The notes beneath the pieces are model-generated. The model ran no database searches. It was given only the letters and a program-made list of their open reading frames with translations, and had not been told where the DNA came from. A DNA stretch of 64,000 nt from assembly GCA_963733105.1 (NCBI GenBank), contig CAVTCB010000016.1:1-64000 (forward strand), in the 5' to 3' direction. Made by a program: the position numbers and the translations under genes. Positions 50,917 through 59,623 of this stretch are shown one piece after another (position 1 is the stretch's first letter; the number at the start of each line of letters is the position of its first letter). The DNA comes from JAFAYN01 sp963733105. GTDB taxonomy: Bacteria > Gemmatimonadota > Gemmatimonadetes > Longimicrobiales > Longimicrobiaceae.

Positions 50917-51238
50917 CGGTTCCTCCACGGAGCGGGTTGCGATACGGTTGCCGGCACCCCGCCAGGGCAAGCGCGGGACCGGGGGCCGGACCCCTCCGCG
51001 CCGTGCCGCGGCGGCGGCGCGGGCCGCCGGGTGGAGGGGGCGCAAGTGATTGCAGGATATTTCGTTGGCGGTGGGTGGGCGGGACGGTCCGAGGGCGCGA
51101 GGTTGCGGAGCGGGGGGCGAGCCGCTTTCTTTGAAGGAGGCTGTTTGCACAATTACGGTGAAATCGGCTTCACCGTTCTGGGGCGAGTCCCGCCTCAAAA
51201 AAGTGCCGAATGCGCCGCTTCGTGTCACTCTCCTCCGC
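50917..51238. other. Divergent intergenic region between subtilase 2 and histidine kinase
   Basis: 322 bp. No gene. It contains AT-rich patches (GATTGCAGGATATTTCG near 51050, TTTGCACAATTACGGTGAAA near 51143) that probably hold the divergent promoters, and CAAAAAAGTGC at 51196-51206, 32 bp before the kinase start and identical to 47715-47725. Confidence 0.5.
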
Positions 51239-53776
51239 ATGAGCCATCATCCCCCGCCCCCCGGCCCGGGGAGCACGCGCGCCGACGAGACCTTCCGCCG
51301 CTTCGTCATGGTGGGGGCGGTGGCGGCTTTGGTCTGGGCTCCGGTGTGGATGTTCTCCGCGGCGTGGCCGGTGGGAGCCGCCATGGCCCTGGGGGGCGCG
51401 GCGCTCCTGGGGACGTACGCCGGACGGCGGCGGCTGGGACGGACCCTGGCCGTCCACCTGGCCGTGGGCGTCGCGGTCGCCGCCGTCCTGGGAGTGCTCA
51501 CGGTTTCCGGGGGGATCTCGGGGACGCGGGGGGTGTGGGTCTTCGCGCTCCCGGCGGCGGTCTCCCTGGCCCTGGGGGCGCGGGAGGCGGCCCGCTGGGG
51601 AGCGGCGATCGTCGTCGCCGTGCTGGGGCTGTGGGCGCTGGAGCTTCGCGGCTTCGACTTTCCCGACCTCGCCCCCGGCGGGTCCGGGGAGGGGGAGCGG
51701 GCGGCCGTGCACCTGTTCGTGCTGGTGGTGATCCTCGTCCTGTCGCTGATCTACGCCCGCGCGCGCGAGGCCGCCCTGCGGGATCTGCGCGAGGTGACCG
51801 CCGACGCCGAGAGGCGGGCGCAGCGGCTGGAGGTGCTCAACGACGTGGCGCGGACCCTCGCCTCCGAGCGCTCGCCCGACCGGCTGTACCGGGCCTTCTA
51901 CGTCCAGGTGGGGCGGGTGCTGCGCCGCGACGGGTTCTACGTGGCGCTCTGGGACGAGGCGGCGGGGACCATCCGCTACGCCCTCCTCTACGACGAGGGG
52001 ACGGAGTACCCCGGGGAGCGCGTCCCCCTGGGGAGCGGCCCCACCAGCCGCGCCATCCGGGAGGGGCGCACCGTGCTCTGGGGGGGGAAGGAGGACCCCG
52101 AGGGGATTCCCTTCGGGAACACCGGCCGCGCCGCGCGCGCCGCCATCCACGCCCCGCTGGTCAAGGACGGCCGGGTGCTGGGGGTGCTCGCGGTGTTCTC
52201 CTACGGCGAGCCGTACTCGGCCGAGGACGTCCGACTCTTCGAGTCGCTGGCCGACCAGGCGGCGGTGGCGGTGGAGAACGCGCTCCTGTACAACAAGGCG
52301 CGCGACTCGGAGGTGAGGTTCCGCGAGCTGCTGGCCGCCGTGGAGCGGATGGTGGGGCACTCGGTGGTGGTCACCGACCTGTCCGGCCGGATCACCTACG
52401 CCGCCGGGACGGAGAGCACGCACGGCTACGCCCCGGCGGAGCTGGTGGGGGAGCACATCACCGTGATGGGGCGCAACGTGGCCGGGGCCCCCGGGATCGC
52501 GGCCGAGTTCACCGCCACCACCGTCCGCGGGGAGCCGTGGACCCGCGTGGTGCAGGCCACCCGCAAGAGCGGGGAGAACTTCCCCATCCTGGTCTCCGCC
52601 TCCCCCAGCTACGGTCCCGGCGGGGAGCTGACGGGGGTGGTCTCCATCGCCGTGGACCTCACGGAGCAGATGGAGACGCAGCGGCGCCTCCTCCAGTCCT
52701 CCAAGCTGGCCGCCATCGGGGAGCTGGTGGCCGGGGTGGCGCACGAGCTGAACAACCCGCTCACGGTGGTGAAGACCACCGCGCACCTCCTGGAGGCGGA
52801 GCTGGAGGGGGAGGCGGCGGAGGATGCCCGCGCCATCCGGGAGCACGCCGACCGCGCGGCCCGCATCGTCCGCGGGCTCCTGCACTTCGCCCGGCAGACC
52901 CCGCACGAGCGCACCGCGACCGACCTCAACGAGGTGGTGGGGCGGGTGTGCCGGTTCCGGAAGGCGGGGATGGCCGCCGGGGGGGTGGAGCTGGAGCTGC
53001 GCCCCGCCCCCGCTCTCCCTCCGACCCTCGCCGACGCCTCGCAGCTGGAGCAGGTGGTCCTCAACCTCCTGAGCAACGCCGAGCAGGCCATCGCCTCCGG
53101 CGGCGGGCGCGGGCGCGTCACGGTGAGCACGGGCGCGGGGGAGGGCGTGGTGCGCTTCGAGGTGGAGGACGACGGGCCGGGGATCTCGGAAGAGGTGCAG
53201 GCGCGCCTCTTCGAGCCCTTCTTCACCACCCGCGCGGTGGGGGAGGGGACGGGGCTGGGGCTGGCCGTCTCGCACGGGATCGTGGCCGAGCACGGCGGGA
53301 CCATCCGCGTCCGCTCCGCGCCCGGCCGGGGCTCGGTCTTCACGGTGGAGATCCCCGTCGTCCCACCGGAGGAGGAGGCGCCGCTCCCCGCCCCCCCGGA
53401 GGAGCCCCCCTCCTCCGCCCGGCGCGTGCTGGTGGTGGACGACGAGCCGGAGCTGCGCCGCATCCTCCGCCGCTACCTGGAGGGACGGGGGCACGCGGTG
53501 GCGGAGGCCGGCTCGGGGGCGGAGGCGCTGGAGCGGCTGGAGGGCGCCGCCTTCGACGCCCTGGTGCTGGACCTGAAGATGCCGGGGATGACGGGGGAGG
53601 AGCTGTACCGCGCCCTGCTGGAGCGTCGCCCCGAACTCGCGGGGCGGGTGGTGTTCGCCACCGGCGACGTGATCTCCCCCGCGCGCAAGGCCTTCCTGGA
53701 GGGGACGGGGCGCCCCGTCTTCGAGAAGCCGTACGACCTGGCGGAGCTGGCCCGCGCGGTGGAAGCGGAGGGTTGA
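51239..53776 (+). CDS. Hybrid sensor histidine kinase (TM-GAF-PAS-HisKA-HATPase-REC)
   Basis: 845 aa from ATG 51239. About five membrane helices (VMVGAVAALVWAPVWMFSAA to VHLFVLVVILVLSLIYARA), a GAF domain (LNDVARTLASERSPDRLYRA ... FESLADQAAVAVENALLYNK), a PAS domain (VVVTDLSGRITYAAGTESTH) and HisKA with H502 (GELVAGVAHELNNPL). HATPase N box LNLLSNAEQAIASGGG and G boxes VEDDGPGISEE and GTGLGLAVSHGIV follow. A C-terminal receiver has acceptor D778 (ALVLDLKMPGMTGEE) and Lys in PVFEKPYDLAE. Cognate regulator not identified. Confidence 0.93.
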   Translation: MSHHPPPPGPGSTRADETFRRFVMVGAVAALVWAPVWMFSAAWPVGAAMALGGAALLGTYAGRRRLGRTLAVHLAVGVAVAAVLGVLTVSGGISGTRGVWVFALPAAVSLALGAREAARWGAAIVVAVLGLWALELRGFDFPDLAPGGSGEGERAAVHLFVLVVILVLSLIYARAREAALRDLREVTADAERRAQRLEVLNDVARTLASERSPDRLYRAFYVQVGRVLRRDGFYVALWDEAAGTIRYALLYDEGTEYPGERVPLGSGPTSRAIREGRTVLWGGKEDPEGIPFGNTGRAARAAIHAPLVKDGRVLGVLAVFSYGEPYSAEDVRLFESLADQAAVAVENALLYNKARDSEVRFRELLAAVERMVGHSVVVTDLSGRITYAAGTESTHGYAPAELVGEHITVMGRNVAGAPGIAAEFTATTVRGEPWTRVVQATRKSGENFPILVSASPSYGPGGELTGVVSIAVDLTEQMETQRRLLQSSKLAAIGELVAGVAHELNNPLTVVKTTAHLLEAELEGEAAEDARAIREHADRAARIVRGLLHFARQTPHERTATDLNEVVGRVCRFRKAGMAAGGVELELRPAPALPPTLADASQLEQVVLNLLSNAEQAIASGGGRGRVTVSTGAGEGVVRFEVEDDGPGISEEVQARLFEPFFTTRAVGEGTGLGLAVSHGIVAEHGGTIRVRSAPGRGSVFTVEIPVVPPEEEAPLPAPPEEPPSSARRVLVVDDEPELRRILRRYLEGRGHAVAEAGSGAEALERLEGAAFDALVLDLKMPGMTGEELYRALLERRPELAGRVVFATGDVISPARKAFLEGTGRPVFEKPYDLAELARAVEAEG

Positions 53777-53875
53777 GCGGGCTCCCGCCGCCGCGTTAGC
53801 ACGATCCTCGCGTTCTCCCCCGGGATCGGGGGCGTCGCACCCTCGCGTACAGCCGCAGAACCGGAGGATCTGGAG

Positions 53876-54427
53876 ATGGAGGACAAGCGGTACGAGGTGG
53901 ACGTGGTGTACCGGGTGACGGTGCGCTACGCGGTGGACGCTCCCGACCGGGAGGCGGCCGAGAGTCTGGCCTGCGAGATGTGGCAGGCGGACGAGGAGGG
54001 GATCGACGGGAGCGAGTGGTGCGAGCTGGAGAGCGTGACCGCCCTGAGCGAGGCCGACGAGGCCGGGTGCGGGCGCGACTGCGAGGAGGTGCTCCGCTTC
54101 CTCCGCGACCGCGAGCTGGTGATCGAGCGGCTCTCCGAGGACGCCTTCAACCCCGAGGTCCACGACGCGGTCTCCGCCGAGGAGGTCGCGCGGCACCTGA
54201 CGTGGGACCGGGAGGGGGAGTCCGACGTCCCGCGCGCGGCCCGGGCGCTGGAGCGGCTCTGCGCCGAGCACCGGGTGGTGTGCTTCTCGCGCCCGCGGGT
54301 GCGGCGCGGCGAGCGGGGGGAGATCCGCCTGTTCTGCACCCCCCAGCACCTGGAGCGCCTGTCGGCGCTGCTGGACGACGGGGCGCCGGAGCCGGAGACC
54401 GAGCCCGCCACCGCCGAGGCGGTGTAG
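53876..54427 (+). CDS. Hypothetical acidic protein
   Basis: 183 aa from ATG 53876. The N-terminal 40 residues (YEVDVVYRVTVRYAVDAPDR, EAAESLACEMWQADEEG) resemble short beta-alpha-beta modules seen in small uncharacterised proteins. The rest is charged and helical (RALERLCAEHRVVCFSRPRV). Cys residues occur in EAGCGRDCEE. No family assigned. Precedes DinB by 10 nt, probably one operon. Confidence 0.65.
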   Translation: MEDKRYEVDVVYRVTVRYAVDAPDREAAESLACEMWQADEEGIDGSEWCELESVTALSEADEAGCGRDCEEVLRFLRDRELVIERLSEDAFNPEVHDAVSAEEVARHLTWDREGESDVPRAARALERLCAEHRVVCFSRPRVRRGERGEIRLFCTPQHLERLSALLDDGAPEPETEPATAEAV

Positions 54428-54437
54428 CGGAGCCCGC

Positions 54438-54959
54438 ATGGGAGACGCCGGGACCGCGGAGACGCTCCTCCGGGAGGCGCTGGAGGCCTGGGCCTACGCG
54501 CGGAGCAGCCTGGTGGACGAGGTGGAGGCGGTCCCGGCCGGCCGCTTCGACTTCCGCCCGGCGCCGGAGAGCCGCACCCTGGCCGAGCTGGTGCTCCACG
54601 TGGTCCGGTCGGGGATGATGATGGCGGGGGAGCTGTCGCGCCCCGACGGCGACTTCACCCGCCAGGGCTTCGAGGCGCACCTCCGCGAGCACGCCTCGGG
54701 CGTGGAGGGGGCGGTGGAGAAGGAGGAGCTGCTGCGCGTGCTGCGGGACACGCACGCGGACGGGGAGCGGAGGCTCCGCGCGGCGGGGGCGGAGCACATG
54801 CTGCGCCCCATCCGCCAGTTCGACGGGAGCCACGCCTCGCGCCTCGGCTGGATGCACCACGGGATCGGCCACGAGGAGTACCACCGCGGCCAGGTAGCGC
54901 TGTACGCCCGGATGATGGGGCTGGTCCCCGCCCTCACCCGCCGCATCCACGGCGAGTAG
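54438..54959 (+). CDS. DinB superfamily metal-dependent protein
   Basis: 173 aa. Four-helix DinB fold with the metal-binding triad His in LAELVLHVVRSGMMMAGEL and two His in WMHHGIGHEEYHRGQVALYA. Members act as thiol-dependent transferases (bacillithiol or mycothiol S-transferases) or are of unknown role. Convergent with the cellulase gene; they share the hairpin at 54978-55014. Confidence 0.9.
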   Translation: MGDAGTAETLLREALEAWAYARSSLVDEVEAVPAGRFDFRPAPESRTLAELVLHVVRSGMMMAGELSRPDGDFTRQGFEAHLREHASGVEGAVEKEELLRVLRDTHADGERRLRAAGAEHMLRPIRQFDGSHASRLGWMHHGIGHEEYHRGQVALYARMMGLVPALTRRIHGE

Positions 54960-54977
54960 CCGCGGCCGGGAAAAAAG

Positions 54978-55014
54978 ACGACGGGGCGGCACCGTGATGG
55001 TGCCGCCCCGTCGT
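54978..55014 (-). terminator. Intrinsic terminator of the GH6 cellulase gene
   Basis: Perfect 16-bp stem with arm ACGACGGGGCGGCACC, loop GTGAT; on the minus strand it is followed directly by a T run (CTTTTTT). It lies 62 nt after the cellulase stop and can also stop the convergent DinB transcript. Part of repeat C3. Confidence 0.85.
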
Positions 55015-55062
55015 GCCGTTGCAGGCTGTCCCCTGTCCCCTCTTCCCTGTCCCCTACCGTTG
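54978..55062 (-). repeat. Composite repeat C, copy C3
   Basis: Hairpin (16 bp) plus GTTGCAGGCTGTCCCC and CCCTCTTCCCTGTCCCCT on the plus strand. Matches C1 (3777-3820 plus the split hairpin) and the reverse complement of C2 (47731-47800). Confidence 0.65.
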
Positions 55063-55075
55063 TCCCCTGCCGTTC

Positions 55076-56116
55076 CTACCGCATCGCCACGGCGCCCATG
55101 GCGTGCGCTCGCCTGGCCAGGCCGAGCGCGTAGTCGGCCCACCAGCGGCCGGCGGAGGGGCCGCCGTTGCAGGTGCCGTCGGACTCGCCGGGGCGCTTCA
55201 CCCAGAGGAAGGCGTCCACCAGGCGGTGGGCGGTGCGCGCGGTGGGCGCGGCGCCGAGGGCCTGGTCGGCGGCGTTGCACCACTCGCGGCCGGTGGCGGT
55301 GCCGGCGCCGTTGCGGCTGGTGTCGATGACGAAGTGCTTCCCGCCCACCCGCTGCGAGATCCGCTCCCCGTAGGACACGTTGACGGGGGTGGCGATGAAG
55401 TTGGAGACGTTCAGCGCGAAGCCGTCGGCGCGGGCGATCCCCGCCTGCTGCAGCCGCGACGCCATCTCCTCCGGGCGGCCCCAGCGCGCGCTCCCGGCGT
55501 CCAGGTACACCGCGGCGCCGGCGCCCTTGAGCACCTCCACCGCGTCGCGGAGGAGCGCCATCCGCTCCTCGCGGCGGGCGGGGGTCAGGCACTCGGTCAC
55601 CATCAGTGCGTCGGGCTCCAGGATGACCACGGCGCGGCGGCGCCCGATCCCCTGCGCGAAGCCGCGGATCCAGCGGCGGTAGGCGTCCCCGCCGCGCGTC
55701 CCGCCGGAGGAGTAGTGGCCGCAGTCGCGCTGGGGGATGTTGTAGGCCACCAGCACCGGGGTGGCGCCCGCCCGGGCGGCGGCGGAGGTCACGCGCTCCA
55801 CGTCGGCGCGCGGGTCGCCGCTCCAGTCGCCCACCCAGTGCGCGGTGGGCTGCGCGGCCATCCACTCCATGAGCGCGGCGTCCTGCGGGCGGGCGCGGCG
55901 CCAGGCGTCGGCCTGGCGGCGGGCCTCGCTCACCGGCTGCACGTAGAAGCGGGCGCGGGCCACGGGGTTTGCGTCGGACGGACGGCCGTCGTCGCCGTTC
56001 CCGCCGGAAGCGGCGGCCGGGACGGCGGCGCCCGCCAGGGCGAGCCCGGCGAGGAGGAGGGCGCGGAACGAACGGAGGAAAGCGCCGGAAGCGGCGCCGG
56101 GGCGGATCGGGGTCAT
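55076..56116 (-). CDS. Glycoside hydrolase family 6 cellulase (endoglucanase/cellobiohydrolase)
   Basis: 346 aa from ATG 56116. Signal peptide (RALLLAGLALAGAAVPAAA), then a GH6 catalytic domain: PVLVAYNIPQRDCGHYSSGG, AVVILEPDALMVTECLTPAR (acid Asp region), ADGFALNVSNFIATPVNVSY, KHFVIDTSRNGAG, and DAFLWVKRPGESDGTCNGGP. Cleaves beta-1,4-glucan by an inverting mechanism (family knowledge). A c-di-GMP-I riboswitch lies directly upstream, so expression is probably set by c-di-GMP. Confidence 0.92.
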   Translation of the reverse strand: MTPIRPGAASGAFLRSFRALLLAGLALAGAAVPAAASGGNGDDGRPSDANPVARARFYVQPVSEARRQADAWRRARPQDAALMEWMAAQPTAHWVGDWSGDPRADVERVTSAAARAGATPVLVAYNIPQRDCGHYSSGGTRGGDAYRRWIRGFAQGIGRRRAVVILEPDALMVTECLTPARREERMALLRDAVEVLKGAGAAVYLDAGSARWGRPEEMASRLQQAGIARADGFALNVSNFIATPVNVSYGERISQRVGGKHFVIDTSRNGAGTATGREWCNAADQALGAAPTARTAHRLVDAFLWVKRPGESDGTCNGGPSAGRWWADYALGLARRAHAMGAVAMR

Positions 56117-56127
56117 GCGGGGGGTCC

Positions 56128-56222
56128 CTCTTCGGTAGCCCAACCGGCGTGGCGCGACCCGTGGGTGCGCGCTTTAGCCTTGTGGCTTTGCGTCCCCGCC
56201 TTTAGGCGGGTTTGCCGTTTGT
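56128..56222 (-). promoter_or_regulatory. Cyclic-di-GMP-I (GEMM-I) riboswitch controlling GH6 cellulase
   Basis: Minus strand carries the GEMM-I core: GGCAAACCC (56216-56208), a CCCGCC/GGCGGG stem capped by a UAAA tetraloop, GGGGACGCAAAGCCAC, then AGGCUA and a distal GGUUGGGCUACCGA. These match the conserved GGCAAACC / GGGACGCAAAGCC and receptor elements of class I c-di-GMP aptamers. The 3' end abuts AGAGGGA, the probable ribosome-binding site of the ATG at 56116, suggesting translational control. No poly-U terminator intervenes. Confidence 0.85.
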
Positions 56223-56706
56223 CGGAGGTTCCCGGCGGGGGTGCCGGGAATGGCCGTGGGCCGGTGCGCGTTGCACCCGGCGTTCCACGAGGTCAATCTT
56301 ACTCGGAAACCGCGCAGGCAGGAAGGTTTACGCGGAATCGTGAAGAGATTGTAAAGCTCCGGGTGCCGCATTTTACCGGAACTCCGGGCGTTCTGCAAGT
56401 GGGTGGTTCCGGTGCGTGGGTCGTCGGCGGGGCGCTCCGGGTACCCCCCACCCCCGGCCCCTCCCCCACAAGGGGGGAGGGGAGCACGACAACGGCTTGA
56501 CCCCCCTTCCCCGGCCCTTTCCCCGCAAGGGGGGAAGGGAGAACTGCAACTACAGGCACGAAAAGAAGTTGCGTGAGGGATGCGAGCCCGAAGGGGCGAG
56601 ACCCGGCGCAGTTTGCCGGGGCTCGACTCCGTTAAGCACGGTTGTATCGTGCTTTACGGAGCCGCAGCCCGACCCCCGCGCCCGCGGGGGGCACGCCCGA
56701 ACCCTC
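56223..56706. other. Intergenic region upstream of the GH6 riboswitch
   Basis: Holds an 8-bp hairpin TTCCCGGC/GCCGGGAA (56228-56250) just 5' of the aptamer, an AT-richer stretch (56290-56400) likely containing the cellulase promoter, two G/C-run hairpins (56446-56545) and repeat copy B5. No gene seen. Confidence 0.55.
56570..56703 (-). repeat. Structured 3'-UTR-type repeat, copy B5
   Basis: On the minus strand it starts 3 nt after the M24 peptidase stop. Central hairpin as in B3 (arm CTCCGTTAAGCACG, T-T mismatch); GAGAC hairpin with stem CCGGC/GCCGG. Continues into the G/C-run hairpin extension, here doubled. Confidence 0.8.
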
Positions 56707-58062
56707 TCACCGCACCAGGTGAAACCGCTCCTGACGGCCCAGCACCCAGCTTCGCTCCCCCGCCGCGTTCAGCCGGGCCTCGTCCTCCAGGGCCATCCGC
56801 ACCGGCTGCCCGTCCCACTCGGGAACGGGGGAGGTGGCCTGCAGCTCGATGGAGAACCAGGTCTCCGGACGCAGGGGGACGTCGCCCCGCCCGGGGACCC
56901 CCTCCTGCCGGTCCCACATCCCGATCAGCGGCCCGGCGCCGTGCCCGTGGTCGCCCACCGGGTGGGTGTAGACGGAGCCGTCGATCCCCTCCGCGCGCAT
57001 CCGCTCCCGCACGCGCCGCAGCACCTCGTTCCCCGTGCGCCCGGGGGCCATCTCCTCCAGGTGCAGGTCCTGGAGGCGGTTGGCGCGGCGGAGGGCGGCC
57101 TGCAGCCCCGCGGGGGCGTCGGTCTCCCCCGGGCGCAGGACGTACCCCATGTGCTGGTTGTCGGTGTTCAGCCCCAGCGCCGTGACCCCGAAGTCGCAGT
57201 GCAGCACGTCCCCGCGCAGGATCACCGGGCTCGCCGAGTCGCCCATCTCCACGCCCCGGCGCTGCACCTCCACCGAGGGGTGGAACCAGGTCCCCAGCCC
57301 CAGGTCGTTGACCCTCTGGCGCATCCACCACACCACGTCGTCGGTGCGCGTGGTCCCGGGGACGACCACCCTCTCGGAGAACGCCTCGGCGATGATGGCG
57401 TGGGCGGTCTCCTGCATCCGCACGTAGACGGGGAGCATCTCGGGGAGCCGCTCCTCCAGGTACTGCAGGGGGAGGAGCTCGCGGCGCACCACCCGCTCGC
57501 GGTAGCGCGGCGGTAGCGCGGCCCGGAGCTGCTCCCACTCCCCGGCGCTCAGGCCGTCGGAGAAGGCGTGCGTGTGCGAGGTGTTCACGGCGATGGTGCG
57601 CGGGTCGCACGCCTCCACCACGGGGGGGAGGAGCTTCCACTGCTCGGGGCCGAAGGGCTCGGCCGGGCGCACCCGACCCGCCGCCGCCCCCAGCGGCGCA
57701 TCCGGGTCGCGCACCACCCGGTACAGGCCGCCCTGCGAGGTGCCCCCGATGGCGACGCGCTCCACGCCGCGCTCCGGCCCCCGGTCGCAGAACAGGTAGA
57801 TGGTCCGCCGCCGCGCGGCCATGGTGGTGGGCGACACCAGGGCGCGGAAGACGGGGTCCTCGTCGTACTCCCGCATGGGGACGATCCACATCCCCACCCC
57901 GTGCTCGCGCATCAGCCGGGGGAGGACGCGCTCCAGCCGCAGCCGGAGCCACTCCTGCCGGGTGGCGGCCTGCTCGCGCAGCGTGCCGAGGGGGCGCTCC
58001 TGCGCGGCGGCGGGCGCGGCGAGGAGGGCCGGGAGGAGGAGGGCGGGGAGGAGGCGCTTCAT
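56707..58062 (-). CDS. Secreted M24 family metallopeptidase (Xaa-Pro aminopeptidase-like)
   Basis: 451 aa. Signal peptide (RLLPALLLPALLAAPAAAQ), an N-terminal creatinase-like domain (LMREHGVGMWIVPMREYDED), then the pita-bread domain: LRGDVLHCDFGVTALGLNTD (metal Asp), GSVYTHPVGDHGHGAGPLIG (metal His region) and TWFSIELQATSPVPEWDGQP (metal Glu). Cleaves peptides next to proline in related enzymes. Exported. Repeat B5 starts 3 nt after its stop. Confidence 0.88.
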   Translation of the reverse strand: MKRLLPALLLPALLAAPAAAQERPLGTLREQAATRQEWLRLRLERVLPRLMREHGVGMWIVPMREYDEDPVFRALVSPTTMAARRRTIYLFCDRGPERGVERVAIGGTSQGGLYRVVRDPDAPLGAAAGRVRPAEPFGPEQWKLLPPVVEACDPRTIAVNTSHTHAFSDGLSAGEWEQLRAALPPRYRERVVRRELLPLQYLEERLPEMLPVYVRMQETAHAIIAEAFSERVVVPGTTRTDDVVWWMRQRVNDLGLGTWFHPSVEVQRRGVEMGDSASPVILRGDVLHCDFGVTALGLNTDNQHMGYVLRPGETDAPAGLQAALRRANRLQDLHLEEMAPGRTGNEVLRRVRERMRAEGIDGSVYTHPVGDHGHGAGPLIGMWDRQEGVPGRGDVPLRPETWFSIELQATSPVPEWDGQPVRMALEDEARLNAAGERSWVLGRQERFHLVR

Positions 58063-58251
58063 GGGTGCGGGCGTGTAGCAGGGGACAGGGCTCGGGAAAC
58101 GCGCAGGCGGAGTCTACCGCCCCGTCCCGCCGGCGGGCAAGACGGGGGCGGGACCGCGGCGCCGGGCTCTTGCCGGGCGGGCACGCACCGGCCATCCTGG
58201 GGCGGTCCGGGCGCGCGGCCCGGCTCAACCATTCCCCGTACGGAGGTCCCG

Positions 58252-59601
58252 ATGACGTCCCGCGACGACTCCCCGCCCCCCGATCTACGGATGGTTCCCG
58301 TCCGGGACGAGCTGGCCGACGCCGTGCAGGCCCTGAGCGCCGGACAGCTGTTCGCCTACGTGCTGACCGCCGCCGAGGAGCTGGAGCCGGACGCGGCGGA
58401 GGAGCTGCGCGAGCGGGTGCGCGCCCTGGCCCGCAAGGTGGTGGACCGTGCCCTGGGGGGCCGCGGCGCGCCGTCCGCCGTGGAGCTGAGGGAGGCGGCC
58501 TCCTCCCTCATGGAGGAGGTGGAGGCGCTCGCGGGGCCCGCGCTGAAGGAGCTCCTCCGGTCCGCCGAGGCGGAGGAGGTGCTGGCCGAGGTGGGACTCC
58601 TGCTCCGCGAGGCCGCACTGGAGTCGCTGGAGATGGACGTCGCTCTCGGGAGGCACCCGGAACAGGGCCTGCTCCTCACCGCCCTGCCGGTTACCCGCCA
58701 TCAGGCGCACGTCTGGCTCCTCGGTGCGCTGTATGACCGGCTGGAGGAGTGGGTGGCGCGGGACGCCCTCCTCATGTGCGAGCGCGTCGCCGTGGACTGG
58801 TGGTTCAGCCGGTGGACCCCGGCGCGGACCCCTCCCGAGCACGAGTTCGCGCAGGGGGTGCGGGAGCAGGAGCTCGCCCTGGTGGACCGCCCCTTCCTGG
58901 GGCTGGGAGGCCGGACGCTGGTGGAAGCGCTGGAGGAGGACGGGGAGCTGGACGGCCTTCCGGAGAAGCAGCGGCGCATGGCCCGCGGCCTCCGGGACTC
59001 GGTCGTGGGCGTGTGGGAGGTGAGCGAGCGAGACGGGGAGCGGGTGGTCCTCAGGGGGCCGCTGGACGGCTCCACGTACGAGGTGCGCGAGCACGCGCCG
59101 GAGCAGCCCTACGGGACCGGCGCCCTCGCTCTGGGGCGGCTCATCCCCTTCGGAGACGGGACGTGGCTGCGCTCCCCGGGGATGTTGATCGTACCGGGGT
59201 TCGGGGACCGGGCGGAGGAGATGGCCGAAGCGATGGAGGCGACGGACGGCCTCCCCGAGTGCGCCGTGGTGGAGGGCCTGATCTCCTCCCTCGGCGGCTA
59301 CACCCGTCTCCCCCGCGAGCTCCCCCCCGCGCCGGGGGTGCGCGAGGCGAAGGAGGCGATGGAGGAGCTGACGCCCCTGCTGGTGGAGGAGGGGATCGCG
59401 ACCGAGGCGGCTCCGGACGACATCCCACCCGGCATGGACCTTTCCCGCCTCCCCGCCGACGGAAAGGTCTACGACTTCGCCGTCGACGTGGTGATGGCGG
59501 ACTGGATGCAGGCGCTGGGCGAGATGGCGAGGAAGGCGGACGCCCGGAAGGCGCGCAAGGAGAAGCGGAAGAAGGAGGGAAAGAAGCGGAGGCGGCGCTG
59601 A
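58252..59601 (+). CDS. Hypothetical protein with acidic body and basic tail
   Basis: 449 aa; GGAGG 6 nt before ATG 58252. An acidic alpha-helical N-terminal half (AAEELEPDAAEELRERVRAL, SLMEEVEALAGPALKELLRS), a central VAVDWWFSRWTPARTPPEHE, a beta part (GVWEVSERDGERVVLRGPLD, GTWLRSPGMLIVPGFGDR), and a Lys/Arg-rich tail (ARKARKEKRKKEGKKRRRR). No SEC-C or other known C-terminal motif seen. Cytoplasmic; the basic tail suggests nucleic-acid or ribosome contact (inference only). Confidence 0.7.
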   Translation: MTSRDDSPPPDLRMVPVRDELADAVQALSAGQLFAYVLTAAEELEPDAAEELRERVRALARKVVDRALGGRGAPSAVELREAASSLMEEVEALAGPALKELLRSAEAEEVLAEVGLLLREAALESLEMDVALGRHPEQGLLLTALPVTRHQAHVWLLGALYDRLEEWVARDALLMCERVAVDWWFSRWTPARTPPEHEFAQGVREQELALVDRPFLGLGGRTLVEALEEDGELDGLPEKQRRMARGLRDSVVGVWEVSERDGERVVLRGPLDGSTYEVREHAPEQPYGTGALALGRLIPFGDGTWLRSPGMLIVPGFGDRAEEMAEAMEATDGLPECAVVEGLISSLGGYTRLPRELPPAPGVREAKEAMEELTPLLVEEGIATEAAPDDIPPGMDLSRLPADGKVYDFAVDVVMADWMQALGEMARKADARKARKEKRKKEGKKRRRR

Positions 59602-59623
59602 GGCCGCCTCGCTCCGGCCGGCG

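Noticed and set aside
56446..56545. G/C-run hairpins as protein-coding low-complexity sequence
   Set aside because: They recur beside repeats B1 and B2 with conserved stem pairing and no shared frame, so they are part of the repeat.
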